64,000 nucleotides of DNA from the NCBI RefSeq assembly GCF_900129395.1, contig NZ_FQVP01000001.1, positions 62,001-126,000 of the forward strand. Direction: 5' to 3'. Position 1 is the stretch's first letter; every line of letters starts with the position of its first letter. Shown here in pieces: positions 26,441 through 35,914 of this stretch. The notes beneath the pieces are model-generated. The model was not told the DNA's origin and did no database searches. It was given only the letters and a program-made list of their open reading frames with translations. Both the position numbers and the translations under genes were made by a program. Source of the DNA: Pseudosulfitobacter pseudonitzschiae. GTDB taxonomy: Bacteria; Pseudomonadota; Alphaproteobacteria; Rhodobacterales; Rhodobacteraceae.

Positions 26441-27328
26441 TCAGTCCAGGACGATGATGCCGGTCTGTTTGGATTTATGCTCGGGTTCGACGTGGATGGT
26501 GATATGCGTCACCTCCAGCTTTTCCTTCAGCGCGTTCTCGATCCGGTCGCAGATTTCATGCGCCTCGAACACCGTGGTGTCGCCGGGAACAACCAGGTGG
26601 AAGTCGATGAAGATCGCAGACCCTGCATGGCGCGTGCGCAGGTCGTGAGCCTCGGTCGCGCCGTCGGCCTGTGTGGCGATGATCTCGCGGATGCGGGCAA
26701 GCGTCGCCTCGGACACAGCCTCGTCCATCAGCCCGCTGAGCGAATCCCGCACGATCTTCCAGCCCGACCACAGGATATTGACCGCCACCAGCGCGGCCAG
26801 CAGCGGATCGAGTATCCACCAGCCGGTGCCGACCGCCAGCAAAACGCCTGCGGCCACCCCGACCGAGGTCAGCACATCCGTCACCAGATGCTTGCCGTCC
26901 GCCACCAACGCGGGCGACTTCTGCTCACGTCCCCGCGACACCAGCACCCAGGCCCAGATGCCGTTGATCACGGTCGCACCCATGTTGATCAACAGCCCCT
27001 CAAGCGGCGCGTCCAGCGGGGCAGGGGTCATGAACCCGTCATATGCCTCGTGCAGGATCAAAAGGGCGGCGACGATGATCATCACGCCTTCCAGCACCGC
27101 GCTGAAGAATTCGGCCTTGTGATGGCCCCAGGGGTGATCCGCATCCGCCGGTTTCGCCGCCACGCGAATGGCAATCAGCGCGGCAAAGGCCGTCGCCACG
27201 TTCACCGTGCTTTCCAGCGCATCCGAAAGCAGGGCCACCGATCCCGTCAGCCAATAGGCCAGAGTTTTCAGGCCGAGCACCGCAAACCCCACGAAAATAC
27301 TGCCAATCGCAAGCTTGATCGTGGTCAT
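26441..27328 (-). CDS. Cation diffusion facilitator metal exporter
   Basis: A 295-residue CDF protein that exports divalent metal (Zn2+, Fe2+, Mn2+ or similar) in exchange for protons. Six membrane helices are present with the paired metal site residues (SDALES in helix 2, DGKHLVTDVLTS in helix 5) and the loop HPWGHHKAEFF. The cytoplasmic C-terminal domain is about residues 205-290. Metal specificity cannot be set from sequence alone. A strong palindromic operator candidate lies about 50-100 bases upstream. Confidence 0.92.
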   Translation of the reverse strand: MTTIKLAIGSIFVGFAVLGLKTLAYWLTGSVALLSDALESTVNVATAFAALIAIRVAAKPADADHPWGHHKAEFFSAVLEGVMIIVAALLILHEAYDGFMTPAPLDAPLEGLLINMGATVINGIWAWVLVSRGREQKSPALVADGKHLVTDVLTSVGVAAGVLLAVGTGWWILDPLLAALVAVNILWSGWKIVRDSLSGLMDEAVSEATLARIREIIATQADGATEAHDLRTRHAGSAIFIDFHLVVPGDTTVFEAHEICDRIENALKEKLEVTHITIHVEPEHKSKQTGIIVLD

Positions 27329-27377
27329 GATGGCTGTCCCGTGCAGTGTGACCCGTCAGATAGAGAGGTGAGGCTGA

Positions 27378-27430
27378 ATTCGCAAGCACTTGTATTTGCG
27401 AATGAAAATCATGTTCATTCGCAAGCGGTT
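27378..27430. promoter_or_regulatory. Candidate metal-responsive operator upstream of the CDF gene
   Basis: Three alternating half-sites are present: ATTCGCAA (27378-27385), TTGCGAAT (27396-27403), ATTCGCAA (27417-27424). The latter two extend to a perfect 10-bp inverted repeat, TTGCGAATGA / TCATTCGCAA, around nine bases. The centre (TGAAAATCATGTTCA) resembles a Fur-superfamily box. ATTCGCAAGC..TTG also recurs as a direct repeat 39 bases apart. Confidence 0.6.
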
Positions 27431-27666
27431 GCTGACGCTTGCTCCGTAGGCATCGATGCAGGTGGCGGTCAGGCGGGGATATCAGGGTGAAAGTCCAGAT
27501 TGCGCTCTTTCCGCTCGGTTCGCTGCGCAGAAACGGGGCCGCAGGCCGTCGTATATCCCAAAGCGCTGCCCAAACCCGCCGCTGTCCCCCATCCCCCCGC
27601 TTTCCCAATTGCGACAGCGCCAGCAATGCCCTAATCAGACCCAAACACCGTTCCAAGGAGGCCATG

Positions 27667-29004
27667 ATGCGTCTGAGCCGTTATTTTCTGCCCGTTCTCA
27701 AGGAAACCCCCAGCGAGGCACAGATCGTCAGCCACCGCCTGATGCTGCGGGCGGGCATGATCAAACAAGCCAGCGCAGGGATCTATTCGTGGCTGCCGCT
27801 GGGCTTCAAGGTCCTGCGCAAGATCGAAAACATCGTGCACGAGGAACAGGCCCGCGCCGGTCACATGCCGATGCTGATGCCCACGATCCAGTCCGCCGAC
27901 CTGTGGCGCGAAAGTGGGCGCTATGACGCTTACGGTGCGGAAATGCTGCGGTTCAAGGACCGGCACGACCGCGACATGCTGTTCACGCCCACCGCAGAAG
28001 AACTGATCACCGACATCTTCCGCGCGAACGTCAGCAGCTACAAGGATCTGCCGCTGACCATGTACCAGATCCAGTGGAAATTCCGCGATGAGATCCGCCC
28101 GCGCTTTGGCGTGATGCGGGGCCGTGAATTCCTGATGAAGGACGGCTATAACTTCGACCTGACCAAAGAGGACGCGCTGCACGCCTACAACCGTCACCTG
28201 GTCACCTACCTGCGCACCTATGAGCGCATGGGCCTGCAAGCGATCCCGATGCGCGCCGACAGTGGCCCCATCGGCGGTGACGACACCCATGAATTCCTGG
28301 TGCTGGCCGAAACCGGCGAGAGCGAGGTCTTCTATGACAGCGCCGTGACAGACCTGAAATTCGGTGACCGCGACATCGATTATGACAGCGTCGAAGATTG
28401 CGCCGCGGTGATGGAAGAGTTCACCACCAAATACGCCCGCACGGACGAGACCCACGACCCGGCCCTGTTCGAACAGGTCCCCGAAGACCGCCGCCGCATC
28501 GCGCGCGGCATCGAGGTCGGTCAGATCTTCTATTTCGGCACCAAGTATTCCGAACCGCTGGGCGCAGTGGTCCAGGGACCCGATGGCAAACAGGTGCCGG
28601 TGCACATGGGCAGCCACGGCATCGGCGTCAGCCGCCTGCTGGGTGCGATCATCGAGGCGAACCACGACGAAAACGGCATCATCTGGCCCGAGGGCGTGAC
28701 CCCCTTCCACGTCGGTATCGTCAATCTGCGTCAAGGTGACGAGGCGACTGACGGTGCCTGCGAGGCGCTGTACAAAGAGTTGACTGCCAAAGGGTTCGAG
28801 CCGCTTTATGACGACCGCGATGAGCGGGCAGGCGGCAAGTTTGCCGCGATGGACCTGATCGGCCTGCCATGGCGCATCACCGTCGGCCCGCGCGGGCTGA
28901 AAAACGGTGTGGTCGAGCTGACCTCGCGCCGCACCGGCGAGAGCGAAGAGATGACCGCCGAGGCCGCTGTGGCCCGCATCGCGGAGATCTACGCAGGCGT
29001 TTAA
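27667..29004 (+). CDS. proS: Proline--tRNA ligase
   Basis: A 445-residue class II aminoacyl-tRNA synthetase of the short alphaproteobacterial type that lacks the editing insertion. Motif 2 is [20 protein letters not shown], and motif 3 is the region [17 protein letters not shown]; the C-terminal anticodon-binding domain is about residues 350-445. The start at 27667 gives the usual [15 protein letters not shown] and a five-base spacing from AAGGAGG; ATG 27664 is one codon earlier. It is followed by the DUF2937 and lolCD genes. Confidence 0.95.
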   Translation: MRLSRYFLPVLKETPSEAQIVSHRLMLRAGMIKQASAGIYSWLPLGFKVLRKIENIVHEEQARAGHMPMLMPTIQSADLWRESGRYDAYGAEMLRFKDRHDRDMLFTPTAEELITDIFRANVSSYKDLPLTMYQIQWKFRDEIRPRFGVMRGREFLMKDGYNFDLTKEDALHAYNRHLVTYLRTYERMGLQAIPMRADSGPIGGDDTHEFLVLAETGESEVFYDSAVTDLKFGDRDIDYDSVEDCAAVMEEFTTKYARTDETHDPALFEQVPEDRRRIARGIEVGQIFYFGTKYSEPLGAVVQGPDGKQVPVHMGSHGIGVSRLLGAIIEANHDENGIIWPEGVTPFHVGIVNLRQGDEATDGACEALYKELTAKGFEPLYDDRDERAGGKFAAMDLIGLPWRITVGPRGLKNGVVELTSRRTGESEEMTAEAAVARIAEIYAGV

Positions 29005-29054
29005 GGGGCACCACCAATGCGCACGACCAAACTCCACAGCATCGGCACCGGATC

Positions 29055-29543
29055 ATGATTGTGCGCACTCTCACATTGGTGGCGGCCCTGAGCGCAGGGG
29101 CCGCTACCTCGCAATTCCCTGAATTCTCTCAGCAATATGCGCAACGTCTGGGCGGTGCCGTCGATGCACTGGCCGAGGTCGTGGCGGATTTCGACGCTTC
29201 TGCCCAGGCCGAGGGGCTGACCCGCACGCAGGCTCTGGAACAGATGCAGGGCACGCCATTCATCGACCGCCGCCGCGCCGACATGACCCGCACCTTTGCC
29301 CGCTATGACAAACTGCGCGCTGATCTGGTGGCCCTCGACAGTGCAGGCCCATTCATGCGCGCCTATCACGCCACCCGCATGACCGACCCAGAGGTGGCCC
29401 GCGCTGCATGGGCCGCCTTCAAACCCGCCGTGCCGCTGACCTTTGCGGGCGGCATTTTTGCCGCCACCGGCTTTGTCGCCATGTTGCTGCTGATCGGCAT
29501 ATTGCGGCTATTGTTGCCCAGTGGCCGTAGAAGCATGGTATAG
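29055..29543 (+). CDS. DUF2937 family membrane protein
   Basis: A 162-residue protein with an N-terminal hydrophobic segment, a helical soluble region (EFSQQYAQRLGGAVDALAEVVADF) and a C-terminal membrane helix (LTFAGGIFAATGFVAMLLLIGILRLL, about 125-152). This is the DUF2937 layout. Function is unknown; the envelope location follows from the helices. It starts 50 bases after proS. Confidence 0.8.
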   Translation: MIVRTLTLVAALSAGAATSQFPEFSQQYAQRLGGAVDALAEVVADFDASAQAEGLTRTQALEQMQGTPFIDRRRADMTRTFARYDKLRADLVALDSAGPFMRAYHATRMTDPEVARAAWAAFKPAVPLTFAGGIFAATGFVAMLLLIGILRLLLPSGRRSMV

Positions 29544-30065
29544 GTCTGCGGTCTTGGTCCCGCGCGCTTGGGGAAAGCGGATAGGGCGCGAACCTGGCAG
29601 TTGCTAATTTCGGCGAAAAGAGCAGCTATGCGAGACAAAGTTTCAATCCACCAAAGCCCGGAACAAGGCACGCAGTGCCGCCGGGCAGCGCCCGACCGCC
29701 CCATGGGCGGGCGCTTCCTCACCGTCTTGAGCCTCTAAGCCCCCACGCCATAGCGGATAAATAAACTGGCATCCACTGACGTTCCAATGCCCACCCGCGG
29801 TCGCGCGGCCCTCTATGGCAAGGTCACTCTGACCTCAAAATGAGCATTCGCTCCGCCCCACCCAAACGGCCACATCCGGGAACTCCACACACACCGCTCC
29901 CCCAAAACACCAAACCCAACACCGCAATTCCGCGCACCATTCACAAACCACATTGCCCGTCCCCGCAGGCGGAACTATGTGACCGTTGCGGCCAACAGCC
30001 GCCGCGCGGCTTGACCCTGACGCGCAAACAAACCAACGTGCGCGCGACCCCGAGCAGGAGCCGAA
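29544..30065. other. Long intergenic region before lolC
   Basis: 522 bases with no supportable gene. The first part (about 29580-29715) includes an inverted repeat GCGCCCG...CGGGCGC near 29688-29712 and resembles a dispersed Roseobacter-type repeat. The second part (about 29835-29960) is strikingly poor in G: only about four G in 29881-29940. The region ends with an AGGAG ribosome-binding site for lolC. Confidence 0.5.
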
Positions 30066-31352
30066 ATGGCCAATTCCACCACCCCCTTTGCCCCCTTTGA
30101 ATGGATGATCGCCTGGCGCTATCTGCGCGCCCGCCGCGCCGAAGGCGGCGTCAGCGTCATGACATGGATCAGCCTGATCGGCATCACCCTTGCTGTGTTC
30201 GCCCTGATCGCCACGCTCGCCGTCCGGTCGGGCTTTCGCGCCGAATTCGTCGACACGATCCTGGGCGCCAACGCTCATGTGACCGTCTACAACCTGGGCG
30301 AAACCACCGCCACCGGCCAGCTTGACAGCACCATCCCCGACTACACCGAAATGACGCAGCGTCTGACCCGCGTGCCCGACGTGATCCGCGCGGCCCCACT
30401 GGTGCGCGGGCAGGTCATGGCCAACATGCGTCAGGCCAACGCGGGCGTCGAAGTGTTCGGGATTGAACTGGCCGACCTCAAGGGCTTGCCGCGCATCGCT
30501 GACCCCACCACCAGCCTGGGCGACATCGACAACTTTGACCAGGGCATCGCCATCGGCTCGGGCGTGGCACGTGAACTGGGCGCGACCGTGGGCGACAAGA
30601 TCAAGCTGATCTCGCCCAACGGCGTGAAAACCGCCTTCGGCACCAGCCCGCGCGTCAACGCCTACGAAGTGGTCTATGTGTTTTCCGCTGGCCGCTATGA
30701 CATCGACCGCACCCGCGTCTACCTGCCACTGGCCGAGGCGCAAAGCTTCTTCAACCGCGAGGGCGTCGCCACCGAGATCGAGGTAATGGTCAAAAACCCC
30801 GAACAGGTCGACCAGATGGTACAAGCCCTGCAACAGGCCGCAGGGGACCGTGCCCAGACATGGACATGGCGCGACGCCTCGGGCGGTTTCCTGCGCGCGC
30901 TCGAGGTCGAGGACAACGTGATGTTCATCATCCTGTCGATCCTCGTGCTGATCGCCGCGATGAACATCGTGTCGGGGCTGATCATGCTGGTGAAAAACAA
31001 GGGCCGCGACATCGGCATCCTGCGCACCATCGGCCTGTCCGAAGGGTCGGTTCTGCGGGTGTTTTTCATCTGCGGCGCCTTCACCGGCCTGATCGGCACC
31101 GCGATGGGCGTGATCCTGGGCTGCCTCTTTGCCATCTACATCGACCCGATCTTTTCCTTTGTGAACGTGGTGATGGGCGGCGGCGTCTGGGACCCGTCCA
31201 TTCGCGGCATTTACGCGCTGCCCGCGCAGTTGAACCTGTCGGACGTGCTCAAGGCCGTGGGGCTGTCGCTGGGCCTGTCGTTCATCGTTACCATATTCCC
31301 CGCCCGTCGTGCCGCGCGGATGAACCCTGTTGAGGCGCTGCGTTATGAGTGA
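30066..31352 (+). CDS. lolC: Lipoprotein-releasing ABC transporter permease
   Basis: A 428-residue inner-membrane protein with the MacB/FtsX-type four-helix topology: helix 1 at about 30-52, a large periplasmic domain, then helices near 286-308, 333-360 and 390-412. With LolD it extracts outer-membrane lipoproteins from the inner membrane for LolA. Alphaproteobacteria usually have one permease (LolF-type) rather than LolC plus LolE, and only one is present here. Its stop overlaps the lolD start by eight bases. Confidence 0.92.
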   Translation: MANSTTPFAPFEWMIAWRYLRARRAEGGVSVMTWISLIGITLAVFALIATLAVRSGFRAEFVDTILGANAHVTVYNLGETTATGQLDSTIPDYTEMTQRLTRVPDVIRAAPLVRGQVMANMRQANAGVEVFGIELADLKGLPRIADPTTSLGDIDNFDQGIAIGSGVARELGATVGDKIKLISPNGVKTAFGTSPRVNAYEVVYVFSAGRYDIDRTRVYLPLAEAQSFFNREGVATEIEVMVKNPEQVDQMVQALQQAAGDRAQTWTWRDASGGFLRALEVEDNVMFIILSILVLIAAMNIVSGLIMLVKNKGRDIGILRTIGLSEGSVLRVFFICGAFTGLIGTAMGVILGCLFAIYIDPIFSFVNVVMGGGVWDPSIRGIYALPAQLNLSDVLKAVGLSLGLSFIVTIFPARRAARMNPVEALRYE

Positions 31353-32025
31353 TCCTGTTTTGCACCTGCACGGACTGCACAAGACCTATAACACTGGCCT
31401 GCCCGGCGAGGTGCAGGTGCTGCGTGGTGTCGATCTGACCGTAAACGCGGGCGAGGTCGTGGCGCTGGTTGCACCCTCGGGGGCGGGCAAATCCACCATG
31501 TTGCACATCGCGGGCCTGCTGGATGTGCCCGACGACGGCACGGTCAGCCTTGCAGGGCAGGACATGACTGGCCTTTCCGACCGCAAACGCACCGCCGCGC
31601 GGCGGTCCGACATCGGTTTCATCTACCAGTTTCACCACCTGCTGCCCGAGTTCTCGGCGCTGGAAAACATCGTGCTGCCGCAACTGGCTGCAGGCACCGC
31701 GCGCAACGCGGCCGAGGCGCGCGCGCGCGACCTGCTGGACCGTGTCGGCATAGCGCCGCGCGCCGATCACCGCCCCGCGGCCCTGTCGGGGGGTGAACAG
31801 CAGCGGGTGGCCTTCTGCCGCGCGCTGGCCAATGCGCCGCGCCTGTTGCTGGCGGATGAGCCCACCGGAAACCTCGACCCCGAAACATCCGATCAGGTCT
31901 TTGGTGCGCTGATGGAGCTGGTGCGCGGCACCGGCCTGTCTGCGCTGATCGCCACGCACAACATGGAGCTGGCGGCGCGTATGGACCGCGTGGTGCGGAT
32001 GGACGCAGGCAGGCTGGCCACCTGA
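31345..32025 (+). CDS. lolD: Lipoprotein-releasing ABC transporter ATPase
   Basis: A 226-residue ABC ATPase: Walker [10 protein letters not shown] at 43-51, signature LSGGEQQR at about 148, Walker [13 protein letters not shown] at about 167-178, and H-loop THN near 210. It powers the LolC permease. The ATG lies inside the lolC 3' end, so the two are translationally coupled. Confidence 0.94.
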   Translation: MSDPVLHLHGLHKTYNTGLPGEVQVLRGVDLTVNAGEVVALVAPSGAGKSTMLHIAGLLDVPDDGTVSLAGQDMTGLSDRKRTAARRSDIGFIYQFHHLLPEFSALENIVLPQLAAGTARNAAEARARDLLDRVGIAPRADHRPAALSGGEQQRVAFCRALANAPRLLLADEPTGNLDPETSDQVFGALMELVRGTGLSALIATHNMELAARMDRVVRMDAGRLAT

Positions 32026-32139
32026 GGTCTGTTTGCGGAAACACGCTGTTTCTGTGGCTGCGCTGGTGAAATTTCCCGCGTTTCGCGCTAGGCTGTGTCC
32101 GACCGCACAGGCGCGGACCCGTCCAGAGGCATCGCCGAC

Positions 32140-32688
32140 ATGAGAGATCATAGCACAGACACTGACGCGCGGATTCCGTCGATTGGTGCAGCCGTGGCCA
32201 ATGCACCGAACACGATCACTGGTTTTGACGCCGCCGAGGACGTGCTGCTGATCGAGGTTCCGCCGGGCGTCGATGCGACCATCACCGGCCAGCGGGTCAC
32301 GCCCGCGGGCCTGTGGCTCACGTTCTCAACTGGCGAGGCGGTGCTGCTGGAAGGGCTCGACGCGATGATCCCCGAGGACGCGGTGACATTTGTCGAAACG
32401 GATGCGAACGAAGCCGCCACAGGGACGCACGCGGCCCTGTTCCCGAACGAAGCGCCCGGGGGCCACATCACCGGCGCGGTGACGCTGGGCGGTTTTGACG
32501 TGGATGCCGATTGCATCGTGATCGCGACGGACAGCCCTGGAAAACTGTCTGTGTTGGCGCAAGCCGTGACCGATCAGGGCCTGACGATCACCCTGTCAAA
32601 CGGCGTGACGGTCACGCTGTCCGACGTGACACAGCCGCTGGACGACGGTGACGTTGTCTTTGTTCCCACAGGCGCGAAGCTGCCTTAG
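32140..32688 (+). CDS. Protein with two tandem copies of a beta-rich domain
   Basis: A 182-residue acidic protein without a signal peptide or Cys. It holds two similar units of about 60 residues: GFDAAEDVLLIEVPPGVD...TFSTGEAVLLEGLD..DAVTFV (about 27-87) and GFDVDADCIVIATDSPGK...TLSNGVTVTLSDVT..GDVVFV (about 114-176). These resemble the short modules found at the ends of RTX-type secreted proteins of this family, but there are no GGxGxD repeats. ATG 32140 is preferred; a GTG at 32095 is in frame. Function is unknown. Confidence 0.7.
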   Translation: MRDHSTDTDARIPSIGAAVANAPNTITGFDAAEDVLLIEVPPGVDATITGQRVTPAGLWLTFSTGEAVLLEGLDAMIPEDAVTFVETDANEAATGTHAALFPNEAPGGHITGAVTLGGFDVDADCIVIATDSPGKLSVLAQAVTDQGLTITLSNGVTVTLSDVTQPLDDGDVVFVPTGAKLP

Positions 32689-32695
32689 CATCGGC

Positions 32696-33379
32696 TCAAA
32701 GAACCTTAAGCCCCAATTGCCCCAGCAGATCAGCCGCCTGATGCCTGGAAATGATCGCGCCCCTGAACAGCCGCGCATCGGTCAGCTTGATACCGCCGAG
32801 ATCCGCGCCCCGCAGATCCGCCCCCTCGAACCGGCACTCGGGCAGATGCGCGTCCCGCAGCGAACAGCTTTCGAACTCCGCCTCCCGAAAGTCGCAGGAC
32901 CGCAGGTCGGCGTCTGTGAAATCCACCTCTTTCAGGATCATCTTGCGAAAGGACATGCGTGGCAGGACCGCAAGCACCAGCAAAACACCTTGGATGGAAA
33001 AGCCCAGCGTTTTCGCATCGGTGAAATCCGAACCGGTCATCTTGCAGTTCAGGATTCTGGTCGCATTCAGCGTCGCTGCGCGAAAGCTGGTGTTGCTGAA
33101 ATCCCCGCCCTCAATCGTGGCCTCTTGCCGATTGGCCCCGACAAAACTGGCCCCTGCCGCGCGGCAATTGGCGAAACGCACTTCGTCAAGCCGCGCGCCA
33201 TTGAAAGCGGTGCGCGCCAGCTTGCAGCCCGTGAACTGCCATCCCGATAGGTCAAGATCGGACAGGTCCAGCCCGCTGAGGTCGCAGTTTTCAAGGGACG
33301 CGCGGTCGCCTGGCGAAAGGATGTTTTCCAGTTCGGCGCGGCTGGGCGTCTGGTCTGCAAGGGTGCGGAGGTGATCCAT
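32696..33379 (-). CDS. Pentapeptide-repeat protein
   Basis: A 227-residue protein made almost wholly of A(D/N)LxX-type pentapeptide repeats from about residue 30 (NCDLSGLDLSDLDLSGWQF, GARLDEVRF, GADLRGADLGGIKL), which fold as a right-handed quadrilateral beta-helix. Such proteins are cytoplasmic and mostly of unknown role; some mimic DNA against gyrase. Fluoroquinolone-protection (Qnr) identity is not supported. It is convergent with the repeated-domain gene, seven bases apart. Confidence 0.88.
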   Translation of the reverse strand: MDHLRTLADQTPSRAELENILSPGDRASLENCDLSGLDLSDLDLSGWQFTGCKLARTAFNGARLDEVRFANCRAAGASFVGANRQEATIEGGDFSNTSFRAATLNATRILNCKMTGSDFTDAKTLGFSIQGVLLVLAVLPRMSFRKMILKEVDFTDADLRSCDFREAEFESCSLRDAHLPECRFEGADLRGADLGGIKLTDARLFRGAIISRHQAADLLGQLGLKVL

Positions 33380-33491
33380 GCGGACTCTTTTGCAAATACC
33401 CGAAGGGCGGGCAAGCAGGGAAAAGATGCGGCGTGGCGTCCGGTCCAGCCATCAGGCCCGGGGCGCGCGGCCCTCTGTGGTGGCCTCTGGT

Positions 33492-33974
33492 TTACCCCGC
33501 ACTCATGATGATGCAGGTCGTTGATCCGGTGGCATAGAGCTTGCCATCCTCGACACCGCGAATCTCCGCCTTGGACACACCGGTGGAGCGTCCCACGTGA
33601 TCCACCGTACCGATACAGTCGATCACCATGCCCAGCGGGATCGCGCGGGTGATGTTAATCTTGTATTCCAATGTCGTATAGATCGAGCCACGCGGAATGC
33701 AGGTCTGTACCGCGCAGGCCATCGCGCTGTCCAGCAATGTGCCATACCAGCCGCCGTGCACCGTGCCCAAGGGATTGGTGGCCCCGAACTGGGGTGACCC
33801 GCGAAACACGACCCGGCCTTTTTCGACCGCGTGCAGGCTATAATTCAGGGTCTCGCCGATGGGCGGGCCGGGCAGGGTGCCGTCCATCATCCCCTGAATG
33901 AATTCGAGCCCCGAGAGTTTTTTCAACTCATCGAGGCTCAAAAGGTCTTCGGGATGTTTGGCGATGCGGGGCAT
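33492..33974 (-). CDS. PaaI-type hotdog thioesterase
   Basis: A 160-residue hotdog-fold protein: the motif NPLGTVHGGWYGTLLDSAMACAV (about 84-106) has the His-Gly-Gly and Asp of PaaI-like acyl-CoA thioesterases. The substrate is likely an aromatic or medium-chain acyl-CoA but is unproven. Start 33974 follows GGAG at eight bases. It is downstream of metF on the same strand (57-base gap). Confidence 0.88.
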   Translation of the reverse strand: MPRIAKHPEDLLSLDELKKLSGLEFIQGMMDGTLPGPPIGETLNYSLHAVEKGRVVFRGSPQFGATNPLGTVHGGWYGTLLDSAMACAVQTCIPRGSIYTTLEYKINITRAIPLGMVIDCIGTVDHVGRSTGVSKAEIRGVEDGKLYATGSTTCIIMSAG

Positions 33975-34031
33975 GGGCGTTTCTCCGGTTGGTTGCCCGA
34001 CGCTAGAAACGCCCGCCCGCCTTGCCAAGCC

Positions 34032-34889
34032 TTACGCGACGTTGCGCATCGCTGCCGCGGGGATCAGTCCCAGTGCACGGCAGGCTTCGCGGGTCAGGTC
34101 GGGACGGTTCAGCGTGTAGAAATGCAGCGCATCCACACCCTCGCTGCGCAGCTCGTCACACATCTCGGTGCAGTGGGCCAGGGCGAACAGGTCGCTGTTG
34201 CCGTCGCGGGCGGCATTTTCAAACCCTTGCGCCAGGGTCACCGGCACATCGGCGCCGCATTGGCTGGCGAATTTCTGGATGCTGGCCCAGTTGCCCACAG
34301 GCAGGATGCCGGGCACGATGGGGGCGGTGATGCCCGCTTTGACACAGGCGTCGCGGAAACGCAGGAAGGTTTCGGCTTCAAAGAAGAACTGCGTGATCGC
34401 TTCGGACGCACCTGCGTCGATCTTGGCCTTCAGCCATGCGATGTTCTGCGCACTGTCTGCGGCGTCGGCGTGGCTTTCAGGATAGGCGCCCACGCGAATG
34501 GTAAAGCGGCCCGTGTCGGCCAGCGCTTCGACCAGTTCGATGCTGTTGGCAAAGCCACCCTCGACCTGTTGGAAATCGGTGCCATCCACCGGATCGCCGC
34601 GCAGGGCCACGATGTCGGTGATTCCGGCATCGGCAAACTTCGCAGCGGTTTTCAGAACCTTTTCGCGCGTCGCACCCACACAGGTCAGATGCGCCGCCAC
34701 CGGCAGGCCCGAGGACCGGCGCAGGGTCTGTGCTGCCTCGTGGGTCAGGTCCTGTGTGCTGCCACCGGCACCGTAAGTAACCGAGAAGAAACGCGGCTCA
34801 AGCGGCGTCAGCGCCTGTACCGTGTCCCACAGGCGAAACCCTGCGTCGATGGACTTGGGCGGGAAGACTTCGAACGAAAGGGCGGTCAT
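34032..34889 (-). CDS. metF: 5,10-methylenetetrahydrofolate reductase
   Basis: A 285-residue flavoprotein reducing methylene-THF to methyl-THF for methionine synthesis. Markers are the N-terminal SFEVFPPKS (catalytic Glu), PRFFSVTYGAGGST, and LRGDPVDG, and the TIM-barrel end FYTLNRPDLTREACRALGL. The start at 34889 gives a normal-length MetF. It is transcribed divergently from metR. Confidence 0.93.
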   Translation of the reverse strand: MTALSFEVFPPKSIDAGFRLWDTVQALTPLEPRFFSVTYGAGGSTQDLTHEAAQTLRRSSGLPVAAHLTCVGATREKVLKTAAKFADAGITDIVALRGDPVDGTDFQQVEGGFANSIELVEALADTGRFTIRVGAYPESHADAADSAQNIAWLKAKIDAGASEAITQFFFEAETFLRFRDACVKAGITAPIVPGILPVGNWASIQKFASQCGADVPVTLAQGFENAARDGNSDLFALAHCTEMCDELRSEGVDALHFYTLNRPDLTREACRALGLIPAAAMRNVA

Positions 34890-34970
34890 ATTGAAATTCC
34901 TTACAGGCGTGCGGTGTTGAGGCCTTGTCGCATGCTTTGTGATGTGAGACAAATTCATAACTCTCATCAT

Positions 34971-34982
34971 GAACATGAGTTC
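34971..34982. promoter_or_regulatory. Candidate MetR operator between metF and metR
   Basis: GAAC-ATGA-GTTC is a perfect palindrome within TGAACATGAGTTCC, close to the MetR consensus TGAA-N5-TTCA. Overlapping arms (TTCAT at 34953-34957 with ATGAA, CTCAT with ATGAG) extend the symmetry to about 34953-34982. It lies three bases before the metR start codon, suggesting autorepression as well as metF control. Confidence 0.5.
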
Positions 34983-34985
34983 CAT

Positions 34986-35891
34986 ATGCATATTGAATTC
35001 CGCCATCTGCGCACGATCAAGGCCATCCACGAGGCCGGAGGCTTGGCGAAGGCCGCCGAACAGCTGCACATCACGCAATCGGCATTGTCCCATCAGATCA
35101 AGGGGTTGGAGGATCAGGCGGGTGTCGAGCTGTTCGTGCGCCGGTCGAAGCCGATGAAGCTGTCAGCGGCGGGATTGCGGCTTTTGCGACTGGCCGAACA
35201 GATTTTGCCGCAAGTGCAGGCGATGCAGGATGAATTCAGCGGCCTGCGCGACGGGCGTTCGGGGCGGATGCACATCGCCATCGAATGTCACGCCTGCTTT
35301 GAATGGCTGTTTCCGGTGCTGGAGCGATTCCGCAAGGATTGGCCCGACGTTGACGTGGACATCCGCCCCGGTCTGGCTTTCGAGGCGCTGCCTGCGCTGC
35401 TGAAAGAAGAGGTCGATCTGGTTGTCTCCTCCGACCCAGAAGAGCTCGCAGGCGTCGAATTCATCGAGCTTTTCGACTACGCGCCGGTTTTCGTGGCCTC
35501 AAAGGACAATCCACTGGCCGCAAAACCCTATATCGAAGCCGAGGATTTCCGCGACCAGACGTTGATCACCTATCCGGTGGAACGCAGCCGTCTGGATGTG
35601 TTCAGCCAGTTGTTGAACCCGGCCAAGGTTGAACCTGCCGCGGTGCGTCAGGCGGAACTGACGGCTGTGATTCTGCTGTTGGTGGCCTCTAATCGGGGTG
35701 TGTCGGTGTTGCCTGACTGGGTGGTGCGCGAGGTCAAATATTCGTCCGATTATGTAACCCGTCCGCTGACCGCCAAGGGGTTGAAGCGCCGTCTGTATGC
35801 GGCCGTGCGCAGCGATGAGCGCGGCAAACCCTATATGGAGCGGCTGATTTCGCTGGCACGCATCGAGGCGCGCAAATTGCAGCAGGCCTGA
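34986..35891 (+). CDS. metR: LysR-family regulator of methionine biosynthesis
   Basis: A 301-residue LysR protein; helix-turn-helix at about 17-40 (GGLAKAAEQLHITQSALSHQI), effector domain about 90-295. The start MHIEFRHLRTI and divergent placement with metF match MetR, which activates met genes with homocysteine as co-inducer. The ribosome-binding site is weak and overlaps the candidate operator. Confidence 0.88.
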   Translation: MHIEFRHLRTIKAIHEAGGLAKAAEQLHITQSALSHQIKGLEDQAGVELFVRRSKPMKLSAAGLRLLRLAEQILPQVQAMQDEFSGLRDGRSGRMHIAIECHACFEWLFPVLERFRKDWPDVDVDIRPGLAFEALPALLKEEVDLVVSSDPEELAGVEFIELFDYAPVFVASKDNPLAAKPYIEAEDFRDQTLITYPVERSRLDVFSQLLNPAKVEPAAVRQAELTAVILLLVASNRGVSVLPDWVVREVKYSSDYVTRPLTAKGLKRRLYAAVRSDERGKPYMERLISLARIEARKLQQA

Positions 35892-35914
35892 TGGATTGCC
35901 AAGAAACGGGCAGG

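Noticed and set aside
29366-29722. A 118-codon minus-strand frame downstream of DUF2937
   Set aside because: It overlaps the DUF2937 gene and a repeat-like region, lacks a ribosome-binding site, and looks like a translated non-coding repeat.
32696-33379. Pentapeptide-repeat protein as a quinolone-resistance (Qnr/MfpA) factor
   Set aside because: The repeat alone is not diagnostic, and the characteristic loops and length pattern of Qnr proteins could not be identified.
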